A stretch of 64,000 nt of DNA, taken from Streptomyces sp. NBC_01214 (lineage in GTDB: Bacteria; Actinomycetota; Actinomycetes; Streptomycetales; Streptomycetaceae). Each line of letters begins with the position of its first letter. The stretch's first letter is position 1. The stretch lies in NCBI RefSeq assembly GCF_026340975.1, contig NZ_JAPEOS010000001.1, forward strand, positions 642,501 through 706,500, in the 5' to 3' direction. A program made the position numbers and the translations under genes. Of the stretch, positions 9,817 to 18,097 are shown piece after piece. The notes beneath the pieces are model-generated. The model worked only from the letters and a program-made list of their open reading frames with translations, ran no database searches and had not been told where the DNA came from.

Positions 9817-10971
9817 ATGACGACTCCATGGACTCTCGCGGACCTCGAGGCGGCCATCCGGGCGGGATGGTCGGCTGAGACCTGCGAGCCCTCCGACATC
9901 ACGAAGATCCCCTGGACTCCGGAGAATCCGGCGTGGGGGCACTGTGACATCACGGCCCTCGTGGTGCAGGACCTCGTGGGCGGGGACCTGATGCTGGGCG
10001 AGGTGTTCCACGACGGCCGGCAGGAGGGCTTCCACTGGTGGAACCTGCTGCCCGGCGGGATCCGGATCGATCTGACGCGGGAGCAGTTCCGGCGGGGGGA
10101 GACGGTCACGCCGGGGCGGATCGTGAAGCGGCCGGGCGGGCGGTTGCGCAGGAGGTGGGAGGAGTACCAGCTGCTGCGGCAGCGGGTCATCGACAAGCTG
10201 GGGCCGTTGCCGGGGGCGATGGTGATGCCGGACGGGCGGCGGCTCGCCTATACGGATTTCGGGGGGTCGGGGGCGCCGCTGCTGGCGTTGCACGGGCACT
10301 TCCAGGAGGGGGCGGGGGCCTTCGAGTGCCTGGCCCGGGAGCTGGGTCCGGCGTGGCGGGTGATCGCCTTGGACCAGCGGGGGCACGGGAGGTCCGACCG
10401 GGCGGCGGAGTACACGCGGGACGGGTACGTGGCGGATGCGGCGGCCCTGCTGGAGCAGTTGGGGCTGGGGCCGGCGGTGGTGCTGGGGCATTCGCTGGGC
10501 GGGGTCACTGCGTACCAGCTCGCGGCGCGGCGGCCGGATCTGGTGCGGGCGGTGGTGGTCGAGGACATCGGGGCGGTGGTCGACGGCGACCTGTCGTTCG
10601 CGCGGGAGTGGCCGAGACGGGCCGCGACCCGGGCCGGGTTCCTGGCGGGGGTGGGGAGTTCGGCGCCGTACCTGGAGGGGTCCTTGCAGGAGTATCCGGA
10701 CGGGTGGGGGACCGCGTTCGAGGTGGAGGACATGGTGGAGTCCCAGCGGGGGCTGAACGGGGACCACTGGGGGGACTGGCTGGGGGTGCGTCAGCCGACG
10801 CTGCTGGTGCGGGGGGATCGGAGCGGGGTGCTGTCGGCGGAGCACGCGCGGGAGATGACGGTGCGGAGGGCGGGGGTGCGGTTGGTGGAGCTGCCGGCGG
10901 GGCATGCGGTGCGGGTCGGGGACCCGGAGGGGTTCTGCACTGCCGTGCGGGGGTTTTTGGCGCGGGTGTGA
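9817..10971 (+). CDS. YunG-like domain fused to an alpha/beta hydrolase
   Basis: This 384-residue cytoplasmic protein has two parts. Residues 1 to about 125 resemble YunG family proteins (NPAWGHCDITALVVQDLVGG; FHWWNLLPGGIRIDLTREQF). Residues 130-384 are an alpha/beta hydrolase with an oxyanion-side HGHFQ, DQRGHGRSD, the nucleophile elbow GHSLGG (Ser of the catalytic triad), a probable acid at VRGDRSG and the C-terminal His in PAGHAVR. The substrate is unknown. It shares long motifs with the hydrolase at 33039-33827, so the hydrolase halves are paralogous. ATG 9817 (MTTPWTLADLE) is the first start consistent with the YunG domain. Confidence 0.8.
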   Translation: MTTPWTLADLEAAIRAGWSAETCEPSDITKIPWTPENPAWGHCDITALVVQDLVGGDLMLGEVFHDGRQEGFHWWNLLPGGIRIDLTREQFRRGETVTPGRIVKRPGGRLRRRWEEYQLLRQRVIDKLGPLPGAMVMPDGRRLAYTDFGGSGAPLLALHGHFQEGAGAFECLARELGPAWRVIALDQRGHGRSDRAAEYTRDGYVADAAALLEQLGLGPAVVLGHSLGGVTAYQLAARRPDLVRAVVVEDIGAVVDGDLSFAREWPRRAATRAGFLAGVGSSAPYLEGSLQEYPDGWGTAFEVEDMVESQRGLNGDHWGDWLGVRQPTLLVRGDRSGVLSAEHAREMTVRRAGVRLVELPAGHAVRVGDPEGFCTAVRGFLARV

Positions 10972-10997
10972 GGTGGCCGCCGCCACTGTCACCGGCG

Positions 10998-11213
10998 GGG
11001 CTGAGGGATTGGGGCTCCGCCCCCGGCCCCGCGCCTCAAACGCCGGCGAGGCTGGAACTGCGGGGCTCCGCCCCCGGGCCCCGCGCCTCAAGCGCCGGCG
11101 GGGCTGGAACTGCGGGGCTCCGCCCCGGGCCCCGCGCCTCAAGCGCCGGCGGGGCTGGAACTGCGGGGCTCTGCCCCTGGTCCCGCGCCTCAAGCGCCGG
11201 CGGGGCTGGGAGG
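10998..11213 (+). repeat. Tandem array of four copies of the dispersed GC-rich repeat
   Basis: About four head-to-tail units of roughly 58-60 bases. Each contains GGGGCTCCGCCCC, a self-complementary hairpin, followed by CCGCGCCTCAAGCGCCGGCG (or CAAACGCC) and GGGCTGGAACTGC. They fill the space between the convergent ends of the hydrolase fusion and the pentapeptide-repeat gene. Related single copies are at 3359, 19670, 29844, 62038 and 62126. Confidence 0.9.
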
Positions 11214-11227
11214 GTGGGGGTGGGGGC

Positions 11228-12070
11228 TTAGGGCCAGTGGGTGGGGTGGGTGAGGGTGGGGGGGATTTGGGTGGTGGGGTCGCCCTGGGCTGCGTTCAGC
11301 TGGGCCTGGGTGAGGAAGATGGCGCCGCGGAGGTCCGCTCCGCGGAGGTTGGTGTCGCGGAGGTCCGCGCCGATCAGGTCCGCAGTGCGGAGGTCGGCGC
11401 GGGAGAGGTCGGCGGCGATCAAGTAGGCGCCGCGGAGGTTCGCGCCGCGGAGGTCGGCTCCCGCCAGGCGGGCGCCCATCAGGTCGGCGCCGCGGTGGTT
11501 CTTCTTGCGGCCCGGCACCTTCGCGCGTACGAGTTCGCTGGTCTTCAGCAGCAGGGTGTTGATCTGCTGGCGGAGGGGACCGACGTCCAGGTCGGCCAGG
11601 GCCTCTGCGTCGGCGCGGGTCCACTCCTCCGTCTCCGCCAGGGCCCGGCGCAGCTCCGCGTGGACCGGGCCGGCGGCCGGGAGGGTCAGGGACTCGCTGA
11701 CGTAGAAGAGCAGCTCGTGCAGCTGCCGCAGCACCGGGAAGACCTCGAACATCTGGCGGGCCGTGCCCGGGTGGGTGCGCCAGTCGCGGCCGCCGAAGGT
11801 GACCTGGGAGGTCTGCTGGCCCGCGCCGAAGCAGTCGAAGACCGTGCAGCCCTGGAAGCCCTTGTCGCGCAGCCGGGTGTGGATGCCGCAGCGGAAGTCC
11901 TGCTGGAGGTTCTTGCAGGGGGTTCCGGCGGGCTTGTTCACGGCGAAGTCGTTGGACTTGGCGAAGGGCAGCGCCACGCAGCACAGCGCGAAGCAGTTCG
12001 CGCAGTCGGCCTGCAGGACGGGCAGGTGAGCGGGGAGGTCGGCGGCGGGGGTGTTCGGCACGTAGTCCAT
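11228..12070 (-). CDS. Pentapeptide-repeat protein with N-terminal cysteine cluster
   Basis: This protein has 280 residues from ATG 12070 ([20 protein letters not shown]); an in-frame upstream start at 12109 lacks a good ribosome binding site. The N-terminal about 95 residues hold seven cysteines ([33 protein letters not shown]), which looks like a metal or Fe-S binding module. A helical region follows, then about ten A(D/N)LxG pentapeptides ([20 protein letters not shown] onward) forming a right-handed beta-helix. Function unknown. Some pentapeptide proteins mimic DNA and act on gyrase, but the Cys module argues for something else. Confidence 0.75.
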   Translation of the reverse strand: MDYVPNTPAADLPAHLPVLQADCANCFALCCVALPFAKSNDFAVNKPAGTPCKNLQQDFRCGIHTRLRDKGFQGCTVFDCFGAGQQTSQVTFGGRDWRTHPGTARQMFEVFPVLRQLHELLFYVSESLTLPAAGPVHAELRRALAETEEWTRADAEALADLDVGPLRQQINTLLLKTSELVRAKVPGRKKNHRGADLMGARLAGADLRGANLRGAYLIAADLSRADLRTADLIGADLRDTNLRGADLRGAIFLTQAQLNAAQGDPTTQIPPTLTHPTHWP

Positions 12071-12135
12071 TGTCCCCCGCCGCGCCGGGTGCTCGGGGTC
12101 TTGATCCACGGGGCGGCGGCGGTGAGCATCCCCGT

Positions 12136-12744
12136 ATGACAGAAGTGATCGCAGTTGCTGTTATTACTCTCCTCGCCGTGATCAGTCCCGGTGCCGACTT
12201 CGCCATGGTGGTCCGCAACAGCTATCTCTACGGGCGCCCCACCGGGCTGTTCGCCGCCGCCGGGGTCGCGGCCGGCGTGCTGGTCCACGTCTCCTACACG
12301 ATGCTCGGGGTCGGTCTGTTGATCGCCTCCTCCACCGCGCTGTTCACCGTGATCAAGCTGGCGGGTGCGGCCTATCTGGTGTGGATCGGGATACGCACCT
12401 TCCGGGCGCGGGCCGAGGTGACCGTCGACCTGGAGTCGAAGCCGCAGCTGACCCGGCTGGGGGCGATGCGGTCGGGGTTCTTGACCAATGTGCTCAATCC
12501 GAAGACGACGCTGTTCGTGGTGTCGACCTTCACGCAGGTGGTGAACCCGCAGACGCCGGTGTGGCAGCAGGTGGGCTACGGGCTGTTCATGTCGGCGGCG
12601 CACCTGGGCTGGTTCGGGGCGGTGGCGCTGTTCTTCTCCGTCTCACGGCTGCGCGACCGGATGCTGAAGGCGCAGAAGGCGCTGAACCGGGCCATCGGGT
12701 CGGTGCTGGTGGGGCTGGGGGTGGGGTTGGGGTTCGCCCGCTGA
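12136..12744 (+). CDS. LysE/RhtB family amino-acid exporter
   Basis: This 202-residue membrane protein has the LysE/RhtB layout: an N-terminal helix with [20 protein letters not shown], the family GxxxG-rich second helix ([20 protein letters not shown]), and the conserved [19 protein letters not shown] after the central loop, six helices in all. It probably exports amino acids or small metabolites by proton exchange; the substrate cannot be read from sequence. It is divergent from the pentapeptide gene, 65 bases apart, so the two share a promoter region. ATG 12136 precedes the conserved first helix. Confidence 0.88.
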   Translation: MTEVIAVAVITLLAVISPGADFAMVVRNSYLYGRPTGLFAAAGVAAGVLVHVSYTMLGVGLLIASSTALFTVIKLAGAAYLVWIGIRTFRARAEVTVDLESKPQLTRLGAMRSGFLTNVLNPKTTLFVVSTFTQVVNPQTPVWQQVGYGLFMSAAHLGWFGAVALFFSVSRLRDRMLKAQKALNRAIGSVLVGLGVGLGFAR

Positions 12745-12795
12745 GCGGATCGCCGGGTCTGGTGTACGGAGTTACCTGTCGGTAGCGTGGCCGGT

Positions 12796-13587
12796 ATGGG
12801 TGCTGCCGAGGGTTTCTTCGAGAGGGTCGACGCCGGGCGGTTCCTGGCCACCGAGTACACGCGGGGGCCGTGGGACCCGGGCTCGCAGCACGCCGGGCCG
12901 CCGGCCGCGCTGCTCGGGCGGGCCGTCGAGGAGCGGCCGGGTGCGCGGACGGACATGCGGACCGCCCGGATCACGTACGAGATCCTGCGCCCGGTGCCGA
13001 TCGGCGAGCTGGAGATCACCACCAGTGTGCTGCGGGCCGGGCGCGGGACCGAGGTGGTCGAGGCGGCCCTCGCGCCGGCGGGCGGCGCGCCCGTGATGCT
13101 GGCGCGGGCCCTGCGGATCCGGATGGCCGAGGAGGCCGTGCCGGCCGTCGTCCCGGGGCCGCAGTTGCCGCCGCCCGGGGAGGTGGAGGTGACGCCGTTC
13201 TTCCCGGTGCCGTGGGAGACGGGCTACCACTCGGCCATGGAGACTCGGTTCACCGAGGGAGCCTTCGTCGAGCTGGGTCCCGGTACCTGCTGGATGCGGA
13301 TGAAGGTGCCGCTCGTCGTCGGGGAGGAGACCAGGCCGCTGGACCGGGTGCTGATCGCCGCCGATTCGGGGAACGGGATCAGCTCGGTGATGGACTTCGG
13401 GCGGTACGTCTTCATCAACGGTGACCTGACCGTCCATCTGCACCGCCATCCGGTGGGCGAGTGGGCGTGCGTGGAGGCCCGTACGAGTGTGGACGCGGCC
13501 GGGATCGGGCTCGCGGACGCGCTGCTGCACGACGAGAAGGGGCCCATCGGGCGGAGCGCGCAGAGTTTGTTCGTCGCACCCCGGTAA
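12796..13587 (+). CDS. Acyl-CoA thioesterase family protein (TesB-like double hotdog)
   Basis: This 263-residue protein matches actinobacterial thioesterase-family proteins. The N-terminal hotdog has GPWDPGSQHAGPPAALLGRA and RITYEILRPVPIGELEITT. The second hotdog has LIAADSGNGISSVMDFG followed by VFINGDLTVHLHRHPVGEWA and the typical ending GLADALLHDEKGPIGRSAQS. It is expected to hydrolyse acyl-CoA thioesters in the cytoplasm, chain length unknown. ATG 12796 is used; GTG 12787 would add three residues. It lies 51 bases after the LysE gene on the same strand. Confidence 0.82.
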   Translation: MGAAEGFFERVDAGRFLATEYTRGPWDPGSQHAGPPAALLGRAVEERPGARTDMRTARITYEILRPVPIGELEITTSVLRAGRGTEVVEAALAPAGGAPVMLARALRIRMAEEAVPAVVPGPQLPPPGEVEVTPFFPVPWETGYHSAMETRFTEGAFVELGPGTCWMRMKVPLVVGEETRPLDRVLIAADSGNGISSVMDFGRYVFINGDLTVHLHRHPVGEWACVEARTSVDAAGIGLADALLHDEKGPIGRSAQSLFVAPR

Positions 13588-13651
13588 CGACGGCCCGGAC
13601 AACCCAACCCCCTTGTCAGAGCAGGGGCGTGGGTGTGGCAGGCTCGTGCGG

Positions 13652-15472
13652 ATGGAGGCCCTCAGAGATACGGATCCCGCGCACATCGGGGCGCAGGTAC
13701 TGCTGGCCCGGCTCGGCGCCGGTGGCATGGGACAGGTGTACCTCGGGCGGTCGCCGGGGGGCCGGCTGGTCGCCATCAAGGTGATCAAGGAAGAGATCAC
13801 CGGGCATCCGGAGGCCCTCGCGCGGTTTCGCCGGGAGGCCGAGACGGTCCGCGCGGTGCGCTCGGCGTACACGGCGAACCTGATCGACGCGTCGCTGGCG
13901 GCGCCTCCCTACTGGCTCGCCACCGAGTACGTGGCCGGGCCCACCCTGAGCCACGCGGTGCGTGCGTACGGTGCCGTGCCCGCCGCCGCGTGCCGCAGGC
14001 TGTTCGCCGCGCTGGCGGAGGGTCTGGCCAGCGTGCACGCGTACGGGGTCACGCACCGGGACCTCAAGCCGCAGAACGTCATCCTGGGCGCGCAGGGGCC
14101 GCAGCTGATCGACTTCGGCATCGCCAAGGGCGTGGCCGAGACGGCTCTCACGCAGGACGGCACCGCTCCGGGCACTCCCGGCTACACGGCTCCCGAGGTG
14201 TTGTTGCGGGGCGAGGCGGCGGATGCCGCGGACGTCTTCGCACTGGGCGCCACGATCGCCTACGCGGCGACGGGCCGGGCGCCGTACGGGACGGGGGACC
14301 CGACCGCCGTCAACTTCCGTGCGGTCCACGGCGAGATCGACGTCGAGGGCGTGGAGCCGGACCTGGCCGCGCTCGTCAAGGCCTGCGTGGCGACGGAGCC
14401 GGGGGCCCGGCCCGTCCTCGCCGAGATCATCCGGCGCTGTGCGGTGGACTCGGCTCTGGTCGACGACCCGGTGTACGCAGCGCTGACGGGGGCCGCGGGC
14501 GGGGCCGCACAGGTGCCGGGGCTGCCGTCCACGATCGGTCCGGGGCTGCCGGTCGGCTCGGGCTACGTGCCGACGTACGTTCCCGCCGGCCAGGCCCAGG
14601 CCCAGGCCCAGGCCCAGGCCCAGGGTCAGGGTCAGGCCCAGGGCGACGGTCAGGGGCAGGGCCGGGACGCCGGTCTGCGGCGTCTGCCGCGTTGGGCGCT
14701 GGCGGCCGTCAGCGGTCTGGTGGTGGGCGGCCTCGTCACCGGCGGGTACGTGTTCCTCCAGGACGGGAACGGCAAGGAGACCGGGGGAACCGGGGGAGGG
14801 GCGCGGGCGGGCGCCACCCCGACCAGCCCGGCCACGCCCGGCGGACCGGCCGGAGGACCGGCCGGACCGTCCGGTTCCGGCCAGCCGGCGTCGAGCCCCT
14901 CCGCCTCCTCCCGGGACGGCGCCGGTGGGTCGGAGGCCGTGCCCGACCACATCGAGCCGAACAAGGTGTCGCGGGACCTGTGGACCAGTGGTGGTCCGGG
15001 CGGCGGGAGCTGCAACCTGCCCGCTGAGGAGCCGGCGCGGTTCCTCGTGGCTTCCGTGGTCGACGCCGACGACCCGAAGGCGCAGACGATCACGGGCAAG
15101 GTCAAGATCCGCGTGTACCTGAAGCCGTACAACACGGAGGACGGCGCCTACGCAGTCTCCGTCGGGGTCAAGCCCCCGCACGAGATCGACGAGAGCAACC
15201 AGCGTCCGTTCGAGTTCGTCAAGGACTTCAACCACGGCATCGGCTACACCAGCAAGCCCGTCGACCTCAAGGACCCGGCCACCGGCGGCGAGGTGGAGCT
15301 GACGTATCCGGACGACTTCGCCACGCAGTTGGTGGACAACGAGGGGACGAAGAAGAAGTTTCCGGCCATTCCGCTCGCCAATGATCCCGGTGACTGGACC
15401 GTGCTGTTCTACCGGGTCCGGGGTGTCAAGGAGTACAGCAGTCTCTACTGCACCGGCTTTCCGGTGAAATAG
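13652..15472 (+). CDS. Membrane-anchored Ser/Thr protein kinase (PknB class)
   Basis: This protein has 606 residues. The kinase domain (about 10-270) has the Gly loop GAGGMGQVYLG, VAIK with the ATP-anchoring Lys, catalytic HRDLKPQN, DFG and the APE-equivalent GYTAPEV. The juxtamembrane part (about 305-340) is a Gln-Ala/Gln-Gly tract encoded by tandem CAGGCC hexamers near 14592-14660. One membrane helix (WALAAVSGLVVGGLVTGGYV) then leads, through a Pro/Ser/Gly linker, to an extracellular domain of about 170 residues with no PASTA repeats and two cysteines (GGSCNL; LYCTGF) that may form a disulfide. The extracellular signal is unknown. Confidence 0.92.
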   Translation: MEALRDTDPAHIGAQVLLARLGAGGMGQVYLGRSPGGRLVAIKVIKEEITGHPEALARFRREAETVRAVRSAYTANLIDASLAAPPYWLATEYVAGPTLSHAVRAYGAVPAAACRRLFAALAEGLASVHAYGVTHRDLKPQNVILGAQGPQLIDFGIAKGVAETALTQDGTAPGTPGYTAPEVLLRGEAADAADVFALGATIAYAATGRAPYGTGDPTAVNFRAVHGEIDVEGVEPDLAALVKACVATEPGARPVLAEIIRRCAVDSALVDDPVYAALTGAAGGAAQVPGLPSTIGPGLPVGSGYVPTYVPAGQAQAQAQAQAQGQGQAQGDGQGQGRDAGLRRLPRWALAAVSGLVVGGLVTGGYVFLQDGNGKETGGTGGGARAGATPTSPATPGGPAGGPAGPSGSGQPASSPSASSRDGAGGSEAVPDHIEPNKVSRDLWTSGGPGGGSCNLPAEEPARFLVASVVDADDPKAQTITGKVKIRVYLKPYNTEDGAYAVSVGVKPPHEIDESNQRPFEFVKDFNHGIGYTSKPVDLKDPATGGEVELTYPDDFATQLVDNEGTKKKFPAIPLANDPGDWTVLFYRVRGVKEYSSLYCTGFPVK

Positions 15473-15531
15473 TGCCGGGTCTGGCCGGTGAATCCACTGT
15501 CAGGTGACGTTCCATGAGGCAGTGTTGACGA

Positions 15532-16551
15532 GTGCGCAAGTTCTGGATGGCAAGCGGGCTCGGGATCGGTGCGTGCCTGACCTTCGTGGTTCTGCTGGTC
15601 GTCGGTACGTACTCGGCGGCGGCAGGGATCGCGAACAGCGGCAGGCAGGGTGCCGTCGGACTGGTCAAGGGGTCGGTTCCGGCGATCTATCAGCCGCTGG
15701 TGGAGAAGTGGGGAAACCTTTGCCCCGCCCTCAACCCGGCTCTGCTGGCAGCGCAGCTCTACACGGAGAGCGGCTGGAAGCCCGACGTGGTGAGTCACGC
15801 CGATGCGCGCGGCATCGCCCAGTTCATCCCCGGAACCTGGGCCACTTACGGCATCGACGGCGACGGTGACGGCGATCGTGACATCTGGGATCCCAAGGAC
15901 GCCATCCCCTCGGCCGCCTCGTACGACTGCCAACTCGCCAAGGACGTCGCCCAAGTACCGGGAGACCGTTCCGACAATATGCTCGCCGCCTACAACGCCG
16001 GCCCCTATCGCGTGATCAAGGCCGGGGGTGTGCCTCCGATCAGTGAGACGCAGGGCTACGTGAAGTCCATCCGGTCCCTGGAGAAGAGCTTCGCGCGGCC
16101 CGTCGGGCGGGTGGCGCCCTCGCAACAGGCCGCCGGGGCCATCTACTTCGCGCAGAAGCAGCTCGGGACGCCGTATCTGTGGGGCGGCAACGGGACGCCC
16201 GATCAGGACGGGCGGTTCGACTGTTCCGGGTTGACCAAGGCCGCGTACGAGACCGTGGGGATCGAGTTGCCGCGGGTGGCGAACGACCAGTACAACGCCG
16301 GGGCGCACCCTACGCGCGATCAACTCCTGCCCGGTGACCTCGTCTTCTTCTCCGATGATCTGACGAACTCTCGGGAGATTCGGCACGTCGGGCTCTACGT
16401 GGGCGGCGGGTACATGATCAACGCCCCTTATACCGGCGCCGTCATCCGGTTCGACAAGATCGACACCCCTGACTACTTCGGTGCGACGCGCGTGACCAAG
16501 GACGGTGCGGAGGCCCTTCCGACGCGTCCCGCCGCCAGTCCGGCGGCTTAG
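15532..16551 (+). CDS. Bifunctional lytic transglycosylase / NlpC-P60 peptidoglycan hydrolase
   Basis: This protein has 339 residues. An N-terminal membrane or signal segment (about 8-33) is followed by an SLT-type lytic transglycosylase domain: LAAQLYTESGWKPDVVSHAD holds the catalytic Glu, with GIAQFIPGTW and AAYNAGP. A C-terminal NlpC/P60 domain follows, with catalytic Cys in RFDCSGLTKAAYE and His in RHVGLYVGGG. The first domain cuts glycan strands and the second cuts stem peptides. The same two-domain build occurs in CwlT of Gram-positive conjugative elements, which is of interest with the T4SS-like operon 6 kb away. The start is GTG 15532, 59 bases after the kinase. Confidence 0.9.
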   Translation: MRKFWMASGLGIGACLTFVVLLVVGTYSAAAGIANSGRQGAVGLVKGSVPAIYQPLVEKWGNLCPALNPALLAAQLYTESGWKPDVVSHADARGIAQFIPGTWATYGIDGDGDGDRDIWDPKDAIPSAASYDCQLAKDVAQVPGDRSDNMLAAYNAGPYRVIKAGGVPPISETQGYVKSIRSLEKSFARPVGRVAPSQQAAGAIYFAQKQLGTPYLWGGNGTPDQDGRFDCSGLTKAAYETVGIELPRVANDQYNAGAHPTRDQLLPGDLVFFSDDLTNSREIRHVGLYVGGGYMINAPYTGAVIRFDKIDTPDYFGATRVTKDGAEALPTRPAASPAA

Positions 16552-16755
16552 CAACTCTCCGTAATGCGAAGGCCCTGAGCTGCGACGATGGGTCACTCTT
16601 CGATAACGTTGGAGTGATCATTGCGTGGAGAATGGAACGCAGGAGCCAGAACGGGCGTTCCATGAACGCGGGGGTTGATCAAGTGGGGGGCGGAGGGGCG
16701 CACACAGGGGTGCGTTCCGCAGGGGACCACGGCAAGGGCAAGGGGCCGCATCACC

Positions 16756-17484
16756 ATGGCTGGACTCACAACAGGTGGGCCGAACGTGGATGTCAGCCTG
16801 CTGTACGAGATCAACGGAGTCGCCCGGTACGCCCCCGCGTGGCTGGACCGGGTCGTGAGCCTGGCCGGGGAGTACGGGATCCTGCTGGCCCTGGTGCTTT
16901 TGGTCCTGTGGTGCTGGCGCAGAACCCGCCGGCAGGACGGGGCCGCCACCGTCGAGACCTTCGCCGCACTCGTCTGGGCCCCGTTGGCCGCCGGACTGGC
17001 GCTGATCGTGAACGTGCCGCTGCGTGAATTCGTGGGGCGGTCGCGGCCGTTCCGCCAGCACGAGGGCCTGCAAGTGATCGATCCCGACTTCGGGTGGGGG
17101 CTCGGCCGCACCGAGTTCTCCTTCGTCAGCGGCCACACCACGCTCGCGATGGCCCTGGGCGTGGGCCTGTTCGTGGCCAACCGGAAGTTCGGCCTCCTTG
17201 GGATCGGGCTGGCCTTCGCCGAGGGCCTGTGCCGGGTCTACATGGGCATCCACTACCCGACCGACGTCATCGGCGGCCTCGCGCTCGGCACCGCCGTGGC
17301 GCTCCTGCTCGCGCCGCTCGCGATGGCGGTGCTGACCCCGGCGGTGCGGGCGGTGGCCCGTTCCCGGCGCGGGGGCTGGCTCGTACGGGCCAAGAACCCG
17401 GCGCTGCCCCGGCCGGTCGGCCTCCCGCAGGCACCGACGCCGCCCGCGGGGCAGCGCACGCACGAGAGCGACCTCGCCGCCTGA
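16756..17484 (+). CDS. PAP2 family phosphatase
   Basis: This 242-residue membrane protein has about six helices. It has the three PAP2/acid phosphatase motifs: REFVGRSRPF (KxxxxxxRP-like), FSFVSGHTTLA (the PSGH-type motif with a catalytic His) and RVYMGIHYPTDVIGG (SRxxxxxHxxxD-type). It probably dephosphorylates a lipid phosphate such as undecaprenyl pyrophosphate or phosphatidic acid at the outer face of the membrane. ATG 16756 is chosen because AAGGGG lies 12 bases before it; the open frame extends further upstream without a better start. Confidence 0.87.
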   Translation: MAGLTTGGPNVDVSLLYEINGVARYAPAWLDRVVSLAGEYGILLALVLLVLWCWRRTRRQDGAATVETFAALVWAPLAAGLALIVNVPLREFVGRSRPFRQHEGLQVIDPDFGWGLGRTEFSFVSGHTTLAMALGVGLFVANRKFGLLGIGLAFAEGLCRVYMGIHYPTDVIGGLALGTAVALLLAPLAMAVLTPAVRAVARSRRGGWLVRAKNPALPRPVGLPQAPTPPAGQRTHESDLAA

Positions 17485-17507
17485 CGGCGCCCTTGGTGCG
17501 GCCGGGA

Positions 17508-17663
17508 TCAGCTCTGCGCGTACGCGTTCCATACGGCGAGCAGCGCGGCCGCCACCAGGCACAGCAGCGCCGCCCCGAAGAACACCCGCACCGCCTTCGG
17601 CCGGGAGCGCGTCCGGGACCGGGTACGGATACGGGTACGGATACGAGTGCGGGTCCGGGGCAT
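17508..17663 (-). CDS. Small Arg-Thr-repeat membrane protein
   Basis: This 51-residue protein begins with about 20 residues of tandem Arg-Thr/Arg-Ile/Arg-Ser dipeptides (MPRTRTRIRTRIRTRSRTRS), encoded by a short ACGGGT/ACGGAT-type DNA repeat, then one membrane helix (VRVFFGAALLCLVAAALLAV). Its ATG overlaps the stop of the upstream small gene by one base (TGATG), a sign of translational coupling. The basic head would face the cytoplasm and could bind lipids or nucleic acid. No family recognised. Confidence 0.5.
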   Translation of the reverse strand: MPRTRTRIRTRIRTRSRTRSRPKAVRVFFGAALLCLVAAALLAVWNAYAQS

Positions 17664-17875
17664 CAGGGATCGCCGCCGTCGGTGTCGCGGCGGTAGCGGG
17701 AACGCAGCCACCAGCCGGTCGCCGCGGCGGCGGCCGAGGTGAGCCCGACGGCCAGGGCCACGTCGGCCGGGCTGTCCGCCGAGCCCACGGGTCCGGCCCA
17801 GGCCGCGGCGGCCGGGGCGGACACGATGAGCAGGGCCCAGAGGAGGGTCGCGAGGCGGGCTGCGGAACCTGGCAT
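17663..17875 (-). CDS. Small membrane protein, two helices
   Basis: This 70-residue protein has two hydrophobic helices (LATLLWALLIVSAPAAAAWA and PADVALAVGLTSAAAAATGW) and a basic-then-acidic tail (RSRYRRDTDGGDP). It is coupled to the Arg-Thr-repeat gene by a one-base overlap, and the pair is convergent with the PAP2 gene. I do not recognise a family. Codon usage is normal for the window. Confidence 0.5.
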   Translation of the reverse strand: MPGSAARLATLLWALLIVSAPAAAAWAGPVGSADSPADVALAVGLTSAAAAATGWWLRSRYRRDTDGGDP

Positions 17876-18097
17876 GGATCAAGGGCATCCGCTGCGGCGC
17901 GCCCCGGCCAGCCGGGCGGTCCGAACGGTCTAGGTCGTCCCTTTCGGATCTTGCCGGGACCGGCCCGCCCGGCACCGCACCTGGCCGCGTTGTCGGGTGC
18001 CCGAGTGCGTCCGGTACGCGGCGCGCACCTCCGCCTTGCCGTGTACGGCACCGGACGCCGCGGGCTCGGCCGACAAGATCCCAAAGGGACGCCCTGG
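17876..18097. other. Region without a supportable gene
   Basis: About 220 GC-rich bases between the small membrane-protein pair and the CxCGW protein. Frames here overlap on both strands without convincing starts or motifs. I see no RNA gene, repeat or terminator. Confidence 0.4.

Noticed and set aside
9475..9829. Minus-strand frames of 85-99 codons upstream of the T4SS-like operon
   Set aside because: They have no ribosome binding site, low-complexity Arg/Pro/Ser content, and overlap the probable divergent promoter region.
10998..11213. CRISPR-like array
   Set aside because: Units are contiguous with no unique spacers, and there are no cas genes. It is a GC-rich intergenic repeat.
2327..16551. 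Integrative conjugative element
   Set aside because: No integrase, relaxase, replication gene, tRNA-associated att repeat or change in base composition was seen. The operon is treated as chromosomal.
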